This document shows, in pieces, positions 1 to 9,570 of a DNA stretch of 64,000 nucleotides. The stretch spans positions 3,844,001-3,908,000 of the forward strand of contig AP014719.1 of assembly GCA_001549895.1 (NCBI GenBank), in the 5' to 3' direction. The translations under genes were made by a program, and so were the position numbers. This DNA comes from Arthrobacter sp. Hiyo8 (GTDB lineage Bacteria; Actinomycetota; Actinomycetes; Actinomycetales; Micrococcaceae). How positions within the stretch are numbered: position 1 is the first letter of the stretch; each line of letters begins with the position of its first letter. Under the pieces are notes generated by a model. That model worked only from the letters and a program-made list of their open reading frames with translations, was not told where the DNA came from and made no database searches.

Positions 1-880
1 CCCTCGGTCCAAGGCTTGCCGAGCGCCCCGGCCTGCCGTTTGAAATGGAGCAGCGAGCGCTCATCGGGAGCGGGCATGGTGCGCAGGATTCCAACCTTGC
101 CGTCGAGCATCAGCTGGGCCGCCGCCATCCCGGTCATGAGCGAAATCTGGGCGTTCCAGTCCTCGACGGGCAGCGAGGGAGCTGCGACGATCCTGTACCC
201 CCGCCGTCGGGCAGTTGGACGATTTCTTGTTCAGGCATGTTCAGGCTCGCTCCGCCGCGGCGGCGTTCGAGTTCCACCCGTTTGAGCCCGACCTCCTTGA
301 GCAACTGCAGGACGGGATCAGCTGTCCCGGAATCGATCGCGGACTGGACGCCCTTGTAGTTGAGCTTGGCGCGGCTGCGTACGCTTGCCCGGCGAACTGA
401 GACGGTGCGGAACTCTGCTTCGGCATCGAGTTCGAAGTCCCACACGAACGCTCCGCAGTCCTGGCCCGCCAGCAGGCTTCCGGCGTGCTCGCTGATGATC
501 TCGGGGTGCAGCGGTATGCGGCCGTCCGGCGCATAGTACGTCTGTCCCCGGTGGCGGGTCTCGGCGTCGAGCGCTCCTCCCGGTGGCACAAAGGAGGGCA
601 CATCGGAGATGGCGTAGAGAACCCTGTAACCATTCCCGGACCGCTCAATGAAGAGGGCCTGGTCGAGATCCGTGGAAGAGGCCGGGTCGATCGTGATGAA
701 CGGAACGTCCGTGAGGTCCTGCGCCGGCAGCCTGTGTCCTGAAACCGCGGCCTCCGCGTCGCGCAGTGCTTCAGCGGGATAACCCGCGGGCAGCTCGAGT
801 TCGGTCCGAAGCGCCGCCAGTGCTTCCGCGAGCTGGTTCGACGTTTCAGAGACGTTCGGGGCTATGCGCTGATGTGACAC
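1..880 (-). CDS. RNB-domain exoribonuclease (RNase II/R family), 5' part
   Basis: Predicted 3'-5' exoribonuclease with an RNB catalytic domain; the C-terminus lies beyond the left edge. Visible are the RNB features FITIDPASSTDLDQAL (Asp cluster that binds metal), YRVLYAISDV and a TYYAPDGRIPLHPEIISE segment. I chose GTG at 880 because homology-like sequence starts there (VSHQRIAPN) and a GGAG lies upstream. The frame breaks near 196-202 in a run of five C on the plus strand; adding one base restores continuous RNB sequence to position 1 (VAAPSLPVEDWNAQIS, then MLDGKVGILRTMPAP). It ends upstream of thiE on the same strand, 37 bp apart. Family assignment is firm; the exact RNase type is not resolved. 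Confidence 0.88.
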
Positions 881-917
881 GAAAGTCAGGGTAACTCCAA
901 AATCTCCCGGCGTCTCG

Positions 918-1607
918 CTAGGCCGCCGCTGCGTCCAGTGCGGCCAGGAGTGCCTGGGCTGCCGCCGTCGGATCCCCGGCCTCGGTGATGGCGCGGACCA
1001 CAACAATGCGGCTGGCGCCGGCCCTCACTACGTCTTCCACGTTGCTGAGATCGATGCCGCCGATCGCAAACCAAGGAAGCACTACGCCGCCGACGGTCTC
1101 TTCGTCTGCCTGCTTCACCGCATTGGCAGCGTACTTCACCAGATCGAGCCCGACGGCGGAGCGTCCAGGCTTGGTGGGCGTGGCCCACACAGGCCCGACG
1201 CAGAAGTAGTCCAAGCCGCTGCGGCCAGGCGACGCGGCGATGGCTGCGTCAATCTGCTCCGGCGTGTGCGTGGAGAGGCCGATGATGGTGGGGTCGTGGA
1301 GCAGCTTCCGGGCCGAGCGCAGCGAAATGTCCTTTTGGCCGATATGGAACACCGGTGCGCCGGCGAGGGACGCTACGTCCGCGCGGTCGTTGACTGCCCA
1401 GAGGCGCCCGTGACGGTGCGCCACGGATTGCAGGATCTCCAGGAGTTCCAGTTCCTCGGCCGCTTCAATGGTCTTGTCGCGCAGCTGGATGATGTCCACG
1501 CCGCCTTCGAATGCGGCATCGACAAACTGCTCAAAATCACCCTGTTGCTTGCGGGCGTCGGTGCAGAGGTACAGGCGGGCGGTGGTGTGGACATCGTGCG
1601 GGGTCAT
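918..1607 (-). CDS. thiE: Thiamine phosphate synthase ThiE
   Basis: Couples HMP pyrophosphate with thiazole phosphate to give thiamine monophosphate in the cytosol. The 229-residue product has the family's TIM-barrel hallmarks: YLCTDAR at the start, DIIQLRDKTIEA, NDRADVA, GLSTHTPEQI, DYFCVGPVWATPTK, then the phosphate-binding FAIGGID and AGASRIVVVRAI. It is intact. It diverges from thiO; the 137-bp gap holds the TPP riboswitch, which reads toward thiO, not thiE. The start is the ATG at 1607. Together with thiOSG it supplies thiazole synthesis and coupling; no thiC or thiD is in the window. Confidence 0.95.
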   Translation of the reverse strand: MTPHDVHTTARLYLCTDARKQQGDFEQFVDAAFEGGVDIIQLRDKTIEAAEELELLEILQSVAHRHGRLWAVNDRADVASLAGAPVFHIGQKDISLRSARKLLHDPTIIGLSTHTPEQIDAAIAASPGRSGLDYFCVGPVWATPTKPGRSAVGLDLVKYAANAVKQADEETVGGVVLPWFAIGGIDLSNVEDVVRAGASRIVVVRAITEAGDPTAAAQALLAALDAAAA

Positions 1608-1635
1608 GGAAACAGAGTAGTTCCTCTAAACTGGG

Positions 1636-1738
1636 CAGGTACCGCGGGAGCCGCGGCGGCAGTCACAATCGCCGCGCGGCTGAGAGGGCTTCAGCGCCGA
1701 CCGCTTGACCTGATCCGGCTAGTACCGGCGTAGGGAAG
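1636..1738 (+). promoter_or_regulatory. TPP riboswitch (THI element) ahead of thiO
   Basis: The leader contains the conserved THI-box blocks in order: GCGGGAGCC at about 1643-1651, CTGAGA at 1680-1685, then GACCTGATC at 1707-1715 and TAGTACCGGCGTAGGGAAGG at 1720-1739. The P3 arm region between the first two is GC-rich. It ends 6 bp before the thiO ATG, so the GGGAAGGA tail probably doubles as the ribosome binding site, which suggests translational control by thiamine pyrophosphate. This is read directly from the consensus. Confidence 0.93.
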
Positions 1739-1744
1739 GACTCC

Positions 1745-3022
1745 ATGGACGAAGTAAACACCCAGCACGGGCCCCTGCGTGCAGACGTGGCGGTGATCGG
1801 GGGCGGCGTCATTGGCCTGGGCATCGCGTGGGAAGCCCGAAGGTCGGGCCGCTCGGTTGCCCTGATCGATCCCGCGCCGGCCAGCGGCGCTACTTTCGCG
1901 GCGGCGGGGATGTTGGCACCAGTCAGTGAACTGCACTACCAGGAAGAGGACCTCCTGGAGCTCATGCTCGAATCGTCGGCGTTGTGGCCGGACTTCGAAC
2001 ACAATGTGACCGGCTCACGAACCGGACGCAGCACGGGTTACCGGACGACGCCGACCCTCGCCGTGGGTGCGGACGCAGCGGACCGCCGGGCGCTCGCCGA
2101 TCTTCTTGACGTCCAGCTGGCCCATGGCCTGGTGGTGGAATCCGTGCCGTTGCGCGAAGCACGGGAGCGTGAGCCGCTCTTGAGCCCGCAGATTTCCTGT
2201 GCCTTCGACATCCCGGGCGACCACCAAGTGGATCCGCGCCGGCTTTCGGCCGCGATTCTAGGCGCTTTGGCAGACCACGAGCCCGGTAGCTCCAGTTGGA
2301 TTCCGGGGGCCGAAGGCGGTTTCGCGGTCCGGGACACTGCGGCGGGCCTCCTGTGGGAGGACGGGCGCGCCGTCGGGGCCGTGCTCGGCTCAGGCATCGA
2401 TGTGCTTGCCACGGAAACGGTGGTAGCCAACGGACTCGATGCCGCCCGCGTGAAAGGACTGCCGGATGGATTGTCGCTCCCGTTGCGTCCCGTCTACGGC
2501 GACATACTGCGGCTGCGCGTCCCGGCCCACCTGCAACCGCTGGTCACCGCCACGGTCCGGGGAATGGTGCGCGGAGTGCCCGTCTACATCGTTCCCCGCG
2601 ATGACGGGACCGTGGTGATCGGCGCGACGCAACGTGAGGACGGATTGTCGTCGTCGGGGGGAGCGGCCAACCCGGTGTCAGCCGGCGGCGTCTACCAATT
2701 GCTCCGCGACGCCCAGGTATTGGTTCCGGCCGTTGCCGAGCTGGAACTCCTCGAAGCAACTGCCCGGGCCCGTCCGGGCACCCCGGACAACGCACCGCTG
2801 CTGGGCCGCGTCGAAGGTCGGGAAGGAACCGTGCCCGGCCTCATCGTGGCCAGCGGCTTCTTCCGCCATGGCGTGCTCCTCACTCCGGCAGCGGCGAAAA
2901 TCTGCGTTGGACTCATGGATGGCACCGCCGATCCCCGGTGGAACAAATTTCGCCCGGACCGCTTCTCCCGCCCGCTCTCAGCAGCAAGGCTTCCGCAGAC
3001 GGCCCATCGGCCGATACCTTAA
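1745..3022 (+). CDS. thiO: Glycine oxidase ThiO
   Basis: FAD-dependent glycine oxidase of the D-amino-acid oxidase family; it makes the glycine imine used by ThiG in thiazole formation. The 425-residue product has the N-terminal dinucleotide fold (VAVIGGGVIGLGIAWE), ATFAAAGMLAP, and the C-terminal FAD-binding stretch ARARPGTPDNAPLLG followed by IVASGFFRHGVLLTP. It is intact. The ATG at 1745 lies directly behind the TPP riboswitch, and thiS follows after 21 bp, so thiO-thiS-thiG should be one thiamine-repressed operon. Confidence 0.94.
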   Translation: MDEVNTQHGPLRADVAVIGGGVIGLGIAWEARRSGRSVALIDPAPASGATFAAAGMLAPVSELHYQEEDLLELMLESSALWPDFEHNVTGSRTGRSTGYRTTPTLAVGADAADRRALADLLDVQLAHGLVVESVPLREAREREPLLSPQISCAFDIPGDHQVDPRRLSAAILGALADHEPGSSSWIPGAEGGFAVRDTAAGLLWEDGRAVGAVLGSGIDVLATETVVANGLDAARVKGLPDGLSLPLRPVYGDILRLRVPAHLQPLVTATVRGMVRGVPVYIVPRDDGTVVIGATQREDGLSSSGGAANPVSAGGVYQLLRDAQVLVPAVAELELLEATARARPGTPDNAPLLGRVEGREGTVPGLIVASGFFRHGVLLTPAAAKICVGLMDGTADPRWNKFRPDRFSRPLSAARLPQTAHRPIP

Positions 3023-3043
3023 ATCCCTTCTGAAGGACCACGC

Positions 3044-3280
3044 ATGAACATCAAATTGAACGGCGCAGACCACACGCTGAGCGACGACGCTTCCGTCACC
3101 ACCCTCGTCAGCCACATCACCGGACGCGTTGTGGATTCCAGCGGCCAAGCGGCCGACGGACGCAAGATCGGCGTCGCCGTCGCACGCAATTCCGAAGTGG
3201 TGCCGCGCAGCCAGTGGGCTGCCACCGCGCTCGCAGAGGGCGACGAACTCGAAATCGTTACCGCAGTACAGGGAGGCTGA
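3044..3280 (+). CDS. thiS: Sulfur carrier protein ThiS
   Basis: Small ubiquitin-like carrier (78 residues) that brings sulfur to thiazole synthase as a C-terminal thiocarboxylate. It starts MNIKLNG and ends in the required Gly-Gly (TAVQGG), which is adenylated and then sulfurated. It is slightly longer than the usual 65-70 residues. AAGGACC lies 5-12 bp ahead of the ATG. thiG begins 3 bp after its stop. No dedicated thiF is next to it; the ThiF-rhodanese protein at 5873-7071 is the likely activating enzyme (inference). Confidence 0.94.
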   Translation: MNIKLNGADHTLSDDASVTTLVSHITGRVVDSSGQAADGRKIGVAVARNSEVVPRSQWAATALAEGDELEIVTAVQGG

Positions 3281-3283
3281 ACC

Positions 3284-4090
3284 ATGACCACAGCAAGCAC
3301 TCACGAAGCAGGCACCCGAACCGATGCCCTGGTGATCGACGGTGTTGAGTTCGGCTCGCGCCTCATCATGGGAACCGGCGGAGCTCCGAGCCTCGACGGC
3401 CTCGGGGCAGCCTTGCTGGCTTCCGGCACAGAACTCACTACCGTCGCAATGCGGCGGTACTCACCGACGGAAACCGGTTCGCTGTTCCAATTGCTCGTAG
3501 ACCACGGCATCCGTGTCCTGCCCAACACCGCCGGCTGTTTTACCGCCAAGGATGCCGTCATGACAGCCGAGCTAGCCCGGGAGGCATTGGAAACGGATTG
3601 GGTGAAGCTCGAGGTCATCGCCGACGAACAGACGCTGCTGCCTGACGCCGTGGAGTTGGTGGATGCGACGGAGAAGCTGGTGGACCGCGGCTTCAAGGTC
3701 TTCGCCTACACCAACGACGACCCCGTACTTGCGCTTCGCCTGGAGAACCTCGGGGCAACTGCGGTGATGCCGTTGGGCGCGCCTATCGGCACCGGCCTGG
3801 GCATCCTGAATCCCCACAACATCGAGCTGATTGTGTCCCGCGCTTCGGTGCCGGTAGTGCTCGACGCCGGCATCGGCACCGCGTCCGACGCCGCACTGGC
3901 CATGGAGCTCGGCTGCGACGCCGTGCTGCTGGCCACCGCGGTGACCCGCGCGCAGAATCCGGTGCAGATGGGCGAGGCCTTCAAACACGCGGTCATCGCC
4001 GGTAGGCTGGCGAAGCAGGCGGGCCGCATCCCGCGCAGGGAACACGCCCTGGCCTCCTCGGCCATGGAAGGCCGGGCCGAGTTCCTCTAG
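3284..4090 (+). CDS. thiG: Thiazole synthase ThiG
   Basis: Builds the thiazole phosphate ring from deoxyxylulose 5-phosphate, glycine imine and ThiS thiocarboxylate. The 268 residues include SRLIMGTGGAPSL, PNTAGCFTAKDA, the Schiff-base lysine in WVKLEVIADE, MPLGAPIGTGLGI and the phosphate-binding VVLDAGIGTASDAALAMELG. It is intact and of normal length. The upstream AGGGAGG overlaps the end of thiS, in line with translational coupling. It is the last gene of the riboswitch-controlled operon. Confidence 0.96.
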   Translation: MTTASTHEAGTRTDALVIDGVEFGSRLIMGTGGAPSLDGLGAALLASGTELTTVAMRRYSPTETGSLFQLLVDHGIRVLPNTAGCFTAKDAVMTAELAREALETDWVKLEVIADEQTLLPDAVELVDATEKLVDRGFKVFAYTNDDPVLALRLENLGATAVMPLGAPIGTGLGILNPHNIELIVSRASVPVVLDAGIGTASDAALAMELGCDAVLLATAVTRAQNPVQMGEAFKHAVIAGRLAKQAGRIPRREHALASSAMEGRAEFL

Positions 4091-4108
4091 CGGCCGACGC
4101 TGGCCGCT
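4089..4108 (+). terminator. Short hairpin after thiG
   Basis: AGCGGCC (4089-4095) pairs with GGCCGCT (4102-4108) around a 6-nt loop, starting inside the thiG stop codon. No T tract follows, so terminator function is only a suggestion. Confidence 0.3.
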
Positions 4109-4152
4109 CCGGGGATTCCTGCGAAGATTCCGCGTCTGTGAAGGAGCCCCGA

Positions 4153-4485
4153 ATGGCCGGCAAGGACGACATTCTTTCCAGGTCCGCTATTGACGACGCC
4201 CTGGCGGAGCTGCCGGACTGGCGGTATCGCCAGGGCGCCCTCGTCACCGCCTACAGGTGCCCGACGTCGGCTGCCGCACTCGAGTTGATTGCCGCCGTCG
4301 GGCGCATTGCCGAACAGCAGAACCACCACCCGGACCTGGACTGGCGCTACAACCGGGTGTTCATCCGCTACACGTCCCACGATGCCGGGAGCGAGGTAAC
4401 GCAGCGCGACGTCCGGGCGGCTAAGAGCGTCAGCGAAGCGGCCGCGGAAGCCGGGGCAGTTGCCAAACCGGAAGCCACGCCATGA
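4153..4485 (+). CDS. 4a-hydroxytetrahydrobiopterin dehydratase (PCD/DCoH family)
   Basis: Pterin carbinolamine dehydratase fold, which recycles oxidised pterin cofactor. The signature is EQQNHHPDLDWRYNRV followed by a T-SHD segment (the HHP catalytic histidines and a downstream Thr/His-Asp). The start is ATG 4153, since AAGGAG sits 6 bp upstream; an in-frame GTG at 4138 lacks a site. Product is 110 residues. The C-terminal 25 residues are Ala/Glu-rich beyond the usual domain. In bacteria lacking phenylalanine hydroxylase such proteins may act in molybdopterin metabolism, so the cellular substrate is open. Confidence 0.88.
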   Translation: MAGKDDILSRSAIDDALAELPDWRYRQGALVTAYRCPTSAAALELIAAVGRIAEQQNHHPDLDWRYNRVFIRYTSHDAGSEVTQRDVRAAKSVSEAAAEAGAVAKPEATP

Positions 4486-4516
4486 GCCGGATCCGTAGCT
4501 AGAGCCGCAGCGCTGG

Positions 4517-4819
4517 TTAGAGCCTCAGCGCCGCGGTCAGCTGGGCGGTGTCGTGCCGCTTCCGATGGCGGCCCAGGAAGTAGGACGCCACGGCGGCCGC
4601 CACGGTCCCCAGAATGATGGGCAGGACCCACGGGATCCACGTCACGCCAGGCTGGTAGCCAAAGCCAAGTTGGATGAAGATCATCCAACTCAGCATGGCT
4701 ACGGCGACCGAAACGCCGGCGGGCAGGGTGATTCCGTACGTTCCACGGTGTTTGTCAGTTCCCCAGACAATGAAGCCTGAAGCGATGGTGGCTAGCGCCA
4801 CGATGACAAGTGAGAGCAT
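4517..4819 (-). CDS. Small membrane protein, three predicted TM helices
   Basis: I do not recognise a named family. The 100-residue product has hydrophobic stretches at about residues 1-19 (LSLVIVALATIASGFIVWG), 32-53 and 61-81, with a basic C-terminal tail (GRHRKRH). ATG 4819 is preceded by CAGGAG at a good distance. It is followed by a convergent pterin dehydratase and preceded by a DUF3107 gene on the same strand 36 bp away, so the two may be co-transcribed. Intact; function unknown. Confidence 0.75.
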   Translation of the reverse strand: MLSLVIVALATIASGFIVWGTDKHRGTYGITLPAGVSVAVAMLSWMIFIQLGFGYQPGVTWIPWVLPIILGTVAAAVASYFLGRHRKRHDTAQLTAALRL

Positions 4820-4855
4820 GCGGACTCCTGGCTCGCTGGTGTTCTTGCCTGTTGC

Positions 4856-5080
4856 TTAGAGGGCGCCGAAGCCGACCCGGCGTACTTCCTCGGCGCCGAT
4901 CTCCACGTATCCGAGGACATTGCCGGGAACGATGACCTGGCGGCCCTTTTCGTCGGTCAGGCGCAGGTCCGTGCCGTTGGCAATGGCCTCGCTCACGATC
5001 TTGGCAACAGCCTCGGCGTCGAGAGCGGACTCAAGCGCGATCTCACGGCCAACATTCTGAATGCCGATCTTTACTTCCAC
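4856..5080 (-). CDS. DUF3107 domain protein
   Basis: A 74-residue protein starting MEVKIGIQNVGREI and containing LTDEKGRQVIVPGNVLGYVEIG, matching the short actinobacterial DUF3107 family of unknown function. The start is GTG 5080 with GGGAGG about 7 bp upstream. It is intact, acidic and soluble. It lies directly upstream of the small membrane protein and downstream of a TetR regulator on the same strand. Confidence 0.88.
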   Translation of the reverse strand: MEVKIGIQNVGREIALESALDAEAVAKIVSEAIANGTDLRLTDEKGRQVIVPGNVLGYVEIGAEEVRRVGFGAL

Positions 5081-5130
5081 AGCGGGGCCTCCCAGCCAAT
5101 CAAAAAAATACTCAGTCCTCTATTTGTAGT

Positions 5131-5786
5131 CTAGGACTCTTTCGGGAAGCGACTGATTCCGCGCCAAGCTAAACGGTAGATCAGGTCGCTGGCGACATCG
5201 AGGTCCAAATCGCCGTCGGTTTCGAGCCAATACCGCGCGCTGACCTGCGCCATTCCCGCCAGGCCCCGGCCCAGCAGCTGGGCCTCCAGCGGGGGCAGCT
5301 TGGTGTCTTCGGCGATGACCTTGGCGACGGCGTCGGCGAAGGTGCGGTTGAAAGTCTCCAGCCGGGAGCTGACGTCCGGTCATTGATGAGATCGGATTCG
5401 AAGACGAGCCGGTGGGCTTGGTCATCGCCCGCGATGAAACGGTAGTAGGCGCGCATGACGGCCTGGACGCGCTCCTTGTTGTCCGACGTCGAATTCAGCG
5501 CCGTGAGCATCTGGTCCGTGAGCGTGGCCAGGTGGCTGTCGAGGAGGGCCATGTAGAGCTCCCGTTTCGACGGGAAGTGTTGGTACAGCACCGGCTTGCT
5601 GACATGGGCGGTCTCGGCGATTTCGTCCATCGCCGCACCATGGAAGCCGTTGGCAACGAAAACTTCCAAGGCGGCATTCAAGAGCTGGGCCCGGCGCTCA
5701 TCGCGTGGCAACCTGGCCGAACGGGGCGAACCGGTCCGATCTTGCCTGACCTGCGCCTCTTGTTTGATACGTGCACTCTCGGCCAC
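5131..5786 (-). CDS. TetR/AcrR family transcriptional regulator
   Basis: DNA-binding repressor. The N-terminal helix-turn-helix is clear: RRAQLLNAALEVFVANGFHGAAMDEIA, split here by AETAHVSKPVLYQHFPSKRELY. After an unstructured basic start from GTG 5786 (VAESARIKQEAQ) the ligand domain follows. The frame breaks near 5378-5384; restoring one C (GAC-CCG-GAC) continues DVSSRLETF, NRTFADAVAKVIAED and ends GISRFPKES at TAG 5131, giving about 218 residues. It is divergent from moeZ with 86 bp between starts, so it could regulate moeZ or the DUF3107 gene (inference). Confidence 0.9.
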
Positions 5787-5872
5787 TTGTCTGCCGCCTT
5801 TCCCCTTGCAGTTATGACCACAATACTGCGCAGTAATATGACCGGGCGGCACCTGCGGGGATACTTTGAAGT

Positions 5873-7071
5873 ATGGCCACTACTTTTGCTGCCCAAACGT
5901 TGCCGTCTTCGCTGCCGCCACTCGTGGAACCGGCCGCGGGACTGACCACCGAAGAGGTGGAACGCTACTCGCGCCACCTCATTATTCCCGAAATCGGAGC
6001 GGCCGGTCAGCGTCGGCTCAAGAATGCCAAAGTCCTCGTGATCGGAGCCGGCGGACTGGGCTCTCCGGCGTTGCTCTACCTCGCCGCCGCCGGGGTGGGG
6101 ACGCTCGGAATCGTGGACGACGACGACGTCGACCTCAGCAACCTGCAACGTCAGATCATCCACCGCGTGGGCGATGTGGGACGGCCGAAAATCGAATCGG
6201 CGCGTGACGCCATCAAGGAACTCAACCCGCTCGTCAGCGTGCAGCTGCACAACGTGCGCTTGGACTCCTCCAACGCTTTGGAGATTTTCTCGGGCTACGA
6301 CCTCATCCTGGACGGCGCGGACAACTTCGCCACCCGGTACCTGGTCAACGATGCTGCCGCGATTCTCGGCAAACCGTACGTCTGGGATCCATTTTCCGCT
6401 TCGACGGCCAGGTCAGTGTGTTCTGGGAGAAGCACGGACCCAGCTACCGCGATCTCTACCCGGAGGCCCCTCCCGCCGGCTCGGTCCCGTCCTGCGGCGA
6501 AGGCGGCGTGTTCGGCATGCTGTGCGCCGCTGTCGGCTCGCTCATGGTGACCGAGGCAGTCAAGCTGATCACCGGCGTCGGGCGCTCCATGCTAGGGCGC
6601 GTGGCGCTCTTCGACGCGCTCGGCGGCAGCTGGCGCGAAATCAAGGTTTCGAAAGACCCGGAGGCCGAGCCGATCACAGAATTGACCGATTATGAGGCTT
6701 TCTGTGGCATCACCCCTGCGCCCGCAAGCGACTCGGTTCCGACCGTCACGCCCACCGAACTTTCCGGAATGCTCGAAGCCCGCGCAGCAGGGGAACGCGA
6801 CTTCGAATTGGTGGATGTCCGCGAGATCGGTGAACACGAGATTGTGAGCATCGACGGTTCGGTGCTCATCCCGCAGGGACGCATCCTGGCGGGAGAGGCC
6901 TGGACGGAACTCCCGCAGGACAAAGAGATCGTCTTCCACTGCAAGGGAGGTACCCGTTCCGCGGCTGTGCTCGCGGCTGCACAGCGTGCCGGCTACACAC
7001 GCGTGAGCCACCTCGACGGCGGGATCCTGGCGTGGGTGCACGACGTCGAGCCAAACAAGCCGGTTTACTGA
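5873..7071 (+). CDS. moeZ: ThiF-rhodanese adenylyl/sulfurtransferase MoeZ
   Basis: E1-like enzyme that adenylates the C-terminal Gly-Gly of sulfur carriers and then transfers sulfur from its rhodanese domain. Residues about 25-290 are the ThiF domain (RYSRHLIIPEIG, VLVIGAGGLGSPALLYLA, DDDDVDLSNLQRQIIH, ILDGADNFATRYLVND); about 295-399 are rhodanese with active-site Cys in FHCKGGTRSA. One frameshift near 6388 (TGGGATCC for TGGGGATCC); repaired length 399. As the only such enzyme in the window it is the likely activator of ThiS at 3044 and probably of MoaD/CysO-type carriers too, as known for mycobacterial MoeZ. Confidence 0.9.
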
Positions 7072-7104
7072 CCCACAACGCCCGTGAACACGAAAGGTCC
7101 CGAT

Positions 7105-8086
7105 ATGAGCGAGGAATCCATGACCACACCGCAATATCCCATCGGATCGGGCTTCGGCCATGGCTCCACGGCATCTGACGTTGTGGCGGGGTTGGACCTT
7201 CACGGTAAGACGGCAATTGTCACGGGCGGCTATTCCGGGCTCGGCCTGGAGACGGTGAGGGCGTTGTCCTCCGCTGGCGCCCGGGTCACGGTTCCCGCCG
7301 GCGTCCCGAACATGCCAAGGAGGTCCTCGGCGCGGCCGGCCTGGCGAAAGTGACCGTGGAGGCCTGGATCTATCCGATCAGCAAGCAGTGAAGGATTTTG
7401 CGGCACGCTTCCTGGAATCGAACCCAACGCTGGACATCCTGATCAACAACGCGGCGATCATGGCCAGCCGGAACAACGTGTGGGTCCGGGCTGGGAATCG
7501 CAATTCGCCACCAACCACTTGGGCCATTTCACGCTTCTCAACACGTTGTGGCCCGCGTTGGCAGCTGCCGGCTCGGCCCGCGTCGTGTCCTTGTCCTCCA
7601 CGGGGCACAAACTCTCGCCCATCCGTTTCGAGGACCTCAACTTCGAGAACGGCTACGACAAATGGAAGGCTTACGGCCAGGCGAAGACGGCCAACGCACT
7701 GTTCGCCGTCGAGCTTGACCGTCTGGGCGCTCCTCCGGGGTGCGGGCCTTCGCGGTCCACCCCGGCGGCATCATGACCGAGCTCCAGCGCTACCTGCCCC
7801 GCGAAGAGATGGTCGCGGCGGGCTGGATGGACGACGCGGGCAACGTCAGGGAGGGTTTCAAGACTCCGGAGCAGGGAGCCGCCACGTCCACCTGGGCAGC
7901 CACGTCCCGGCCCTGGCAGGCATGGGCGGGGTGTATTGCGAAGACTGCGACATTGCCAAGCCCACGGACCCGGCTTCGCCGCTCGCCCGGTACCAGGGAG
8001 TGGATGCGCACGCAGTGGACCCGCAAGCCGCAACGAAGCTGTGGGCCGTGTCTGCCGAAATGACGGGCGTCAACGCGTTCGCCTAG
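7105..8086 (+). CDS. SDR family NAD(P)-dependent oxidoreductase
   Basis: Short-chain dehydrogenase of the retinol-dehydrogenase-like group. Rossmann motif TGGYSGLGLE, then NNAAIMA, NHLGHF, and the catalytic Tyr/Lys in YGQAK are visible; SPEQRVGPGW and HPGGIMTEL support the subgroup. ATG 7105 is favoured by AAAGG 7 bp upstream. The sequence carries about five single-base losses (near 7302, 7350, 7472, 7730, 7907); repaired length is 328. At least four lie in C runs before GG. Substrate unknown. It is convergent with hemA, 16 bp apart. Confidence 0.82.
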
Positions 8087-8102
8087 GGCGGGGTCGCGGA
8101 AG

Positions 8103-9421
8103 CTAGGCGCTTTCAGCCTGCTGAGGTGCTTGGCGGTGGTCCACGGGCACTCTGCTGCGGGTGACGCAGCCGGCTGCTCCACCTGGATGCCATACAAGGC
8201 CTCGAGCGCGGCCACGTACTCGTCTTGCTGGCCGTTTGCGGCGAGTTCGCGTGCGCGGACCGTGGGGATGTGGAGCAATTGCTTGACCATGCGGCGGAGC
8301 GCGAACTCGACCTCTTCGGCGCGGCGGTGCAGCCGTGCCGGGCCCGGACTTTCTCCATCTCGGCGTCGAGCACGTTCATGGTGTGTCGGCGCAGCGCCAC
8401 AATGGCCGAATCGACGGACCGGGCTTCGCGCTCCTGCTCGAAGGCTTCTGCCGCGCCGGAAACAATGGTGCTCGCTTGTGCCAGCGACTCCGCTTGTTCC
8501 TGGGCGCCGCGAGCCGCACGGATTCGAGCGTCAGGAGCTCGACGCCGTCGAGCTCGCCCACTGCGGGGTCGAAGTCGTGGGTGAGGGCGAGGTCGATCGC
8601 GATGAGGGTCTGGGTGGACAAAGCGCGGACCTTGGCGAGCTCTTCGGCCTCAACGCGGGTGTCCGATCCGCTGCAACCGATCATCACATCGGCGGCAGCG
8701 ACGGCGGCAGGGAGGGTTTCGGCGTCGAGCGCGGTTCCGCCGCGGGTTGCTACGAAAGCCTCGGCGCGGCCGGAAGACGAGTAGACGGAGACGTCGGTGC
8801 AGCCGCGATCGCGAAGCAGCGACATCGTGGCTCCGGCGTAGGCCCGGTCCCGAAGACAACTACCTTCTTGGTGCTCCAGTCGGCATTCTCGGAGAGGTCG
8901 GTGGCGAGGTCCAGCGCAACTGAAACGATGGACAGGCCCCGCGAACCTAGTGCGGTCTGGGCTCCGACGTCCTTGGCCGTCTTGGAAGCGGCCTGGAACA
9001 AGCGGACCAGTCCGGAACTCGCGGTTCCTTCGTGCTGGGCAGTGATGAGGGCGCGACGCACCTGGCCGGCGATTTCGCGTTCGCCGACGACGGCGGAGTC
9101 CAATCCGGCGCTGACGGCGAAGAGGTGCCTGCTGACCTCAGGGCCGGTGCGGGTGCTGAAGGCGCGCGAGACGAGTTGCTCGTTGAGTCCGCTCAGGCCA
9201 CTGATCTGCGAGACGAGCGCCGAGCGGGCCGCTTCGAGATTCTCTGCGTGCGGCGTTTCGCCGTAGATTTCGTAGCGGTTGCAGGTGGCCAGGACCACGG
9301 CGCCGGAGACAAGTTGGGAATCGGCCAAGGCGGACGAGGCAACCTCGGATGAACCGTTGCTCAACTGAGCGACGGTCTCAAGATCGATGTCGGCGTGTGT
9401 AGCCACCAATGAGAAAAGAAC
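8103..9421 (-). CDS. hemA: Glutamyl-tRNA reductase HemA
   Basis: First committed step of C5 heme synthesis: reduces Glu-tRNA(Glu) to glutamate-1-semialdehyde, handed to HemL. Seen: catalytic Cys in VVLATCNRYEIYGE, GLDSAVVGEREIAGQVR, VVVFGTGAYAGATM (NADPH-binding), and the C-terminal dimerisation helix region. Start GTG 9421 (VLFSLVATHADIDLETV). Four one-base losses, near 8843, 8513, 8322 and 8142, account for the broken frame; the repaired 440-residue protein ends DHRQAPQQAESA at TAG 8103. It is divergent from hemE with a 149-bp gap that must hold both promoters. Confidence 0.93.
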
Positions 9422-9570
9422 CACAGCAAAGCAATCATAGCTTTTCGGCGCCATGTAGAACAACGCGGGTCAGTGGTTCTCCGCACTGCCGGGAGTGATG
9501 CCCGTCACCACGGATGGTGGGGACAGGCTGTCGTTATCTTTTGGCCCCGATCTTCGGCACAATCGAAGGC

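Noticed and set aside
7105..8086. SDR gene as a true pseudogene
   Set aside because: It has five breaks in under 1 kb, but each is a one-base loss like those in essential heme genes, and the catalytic residues are intact.
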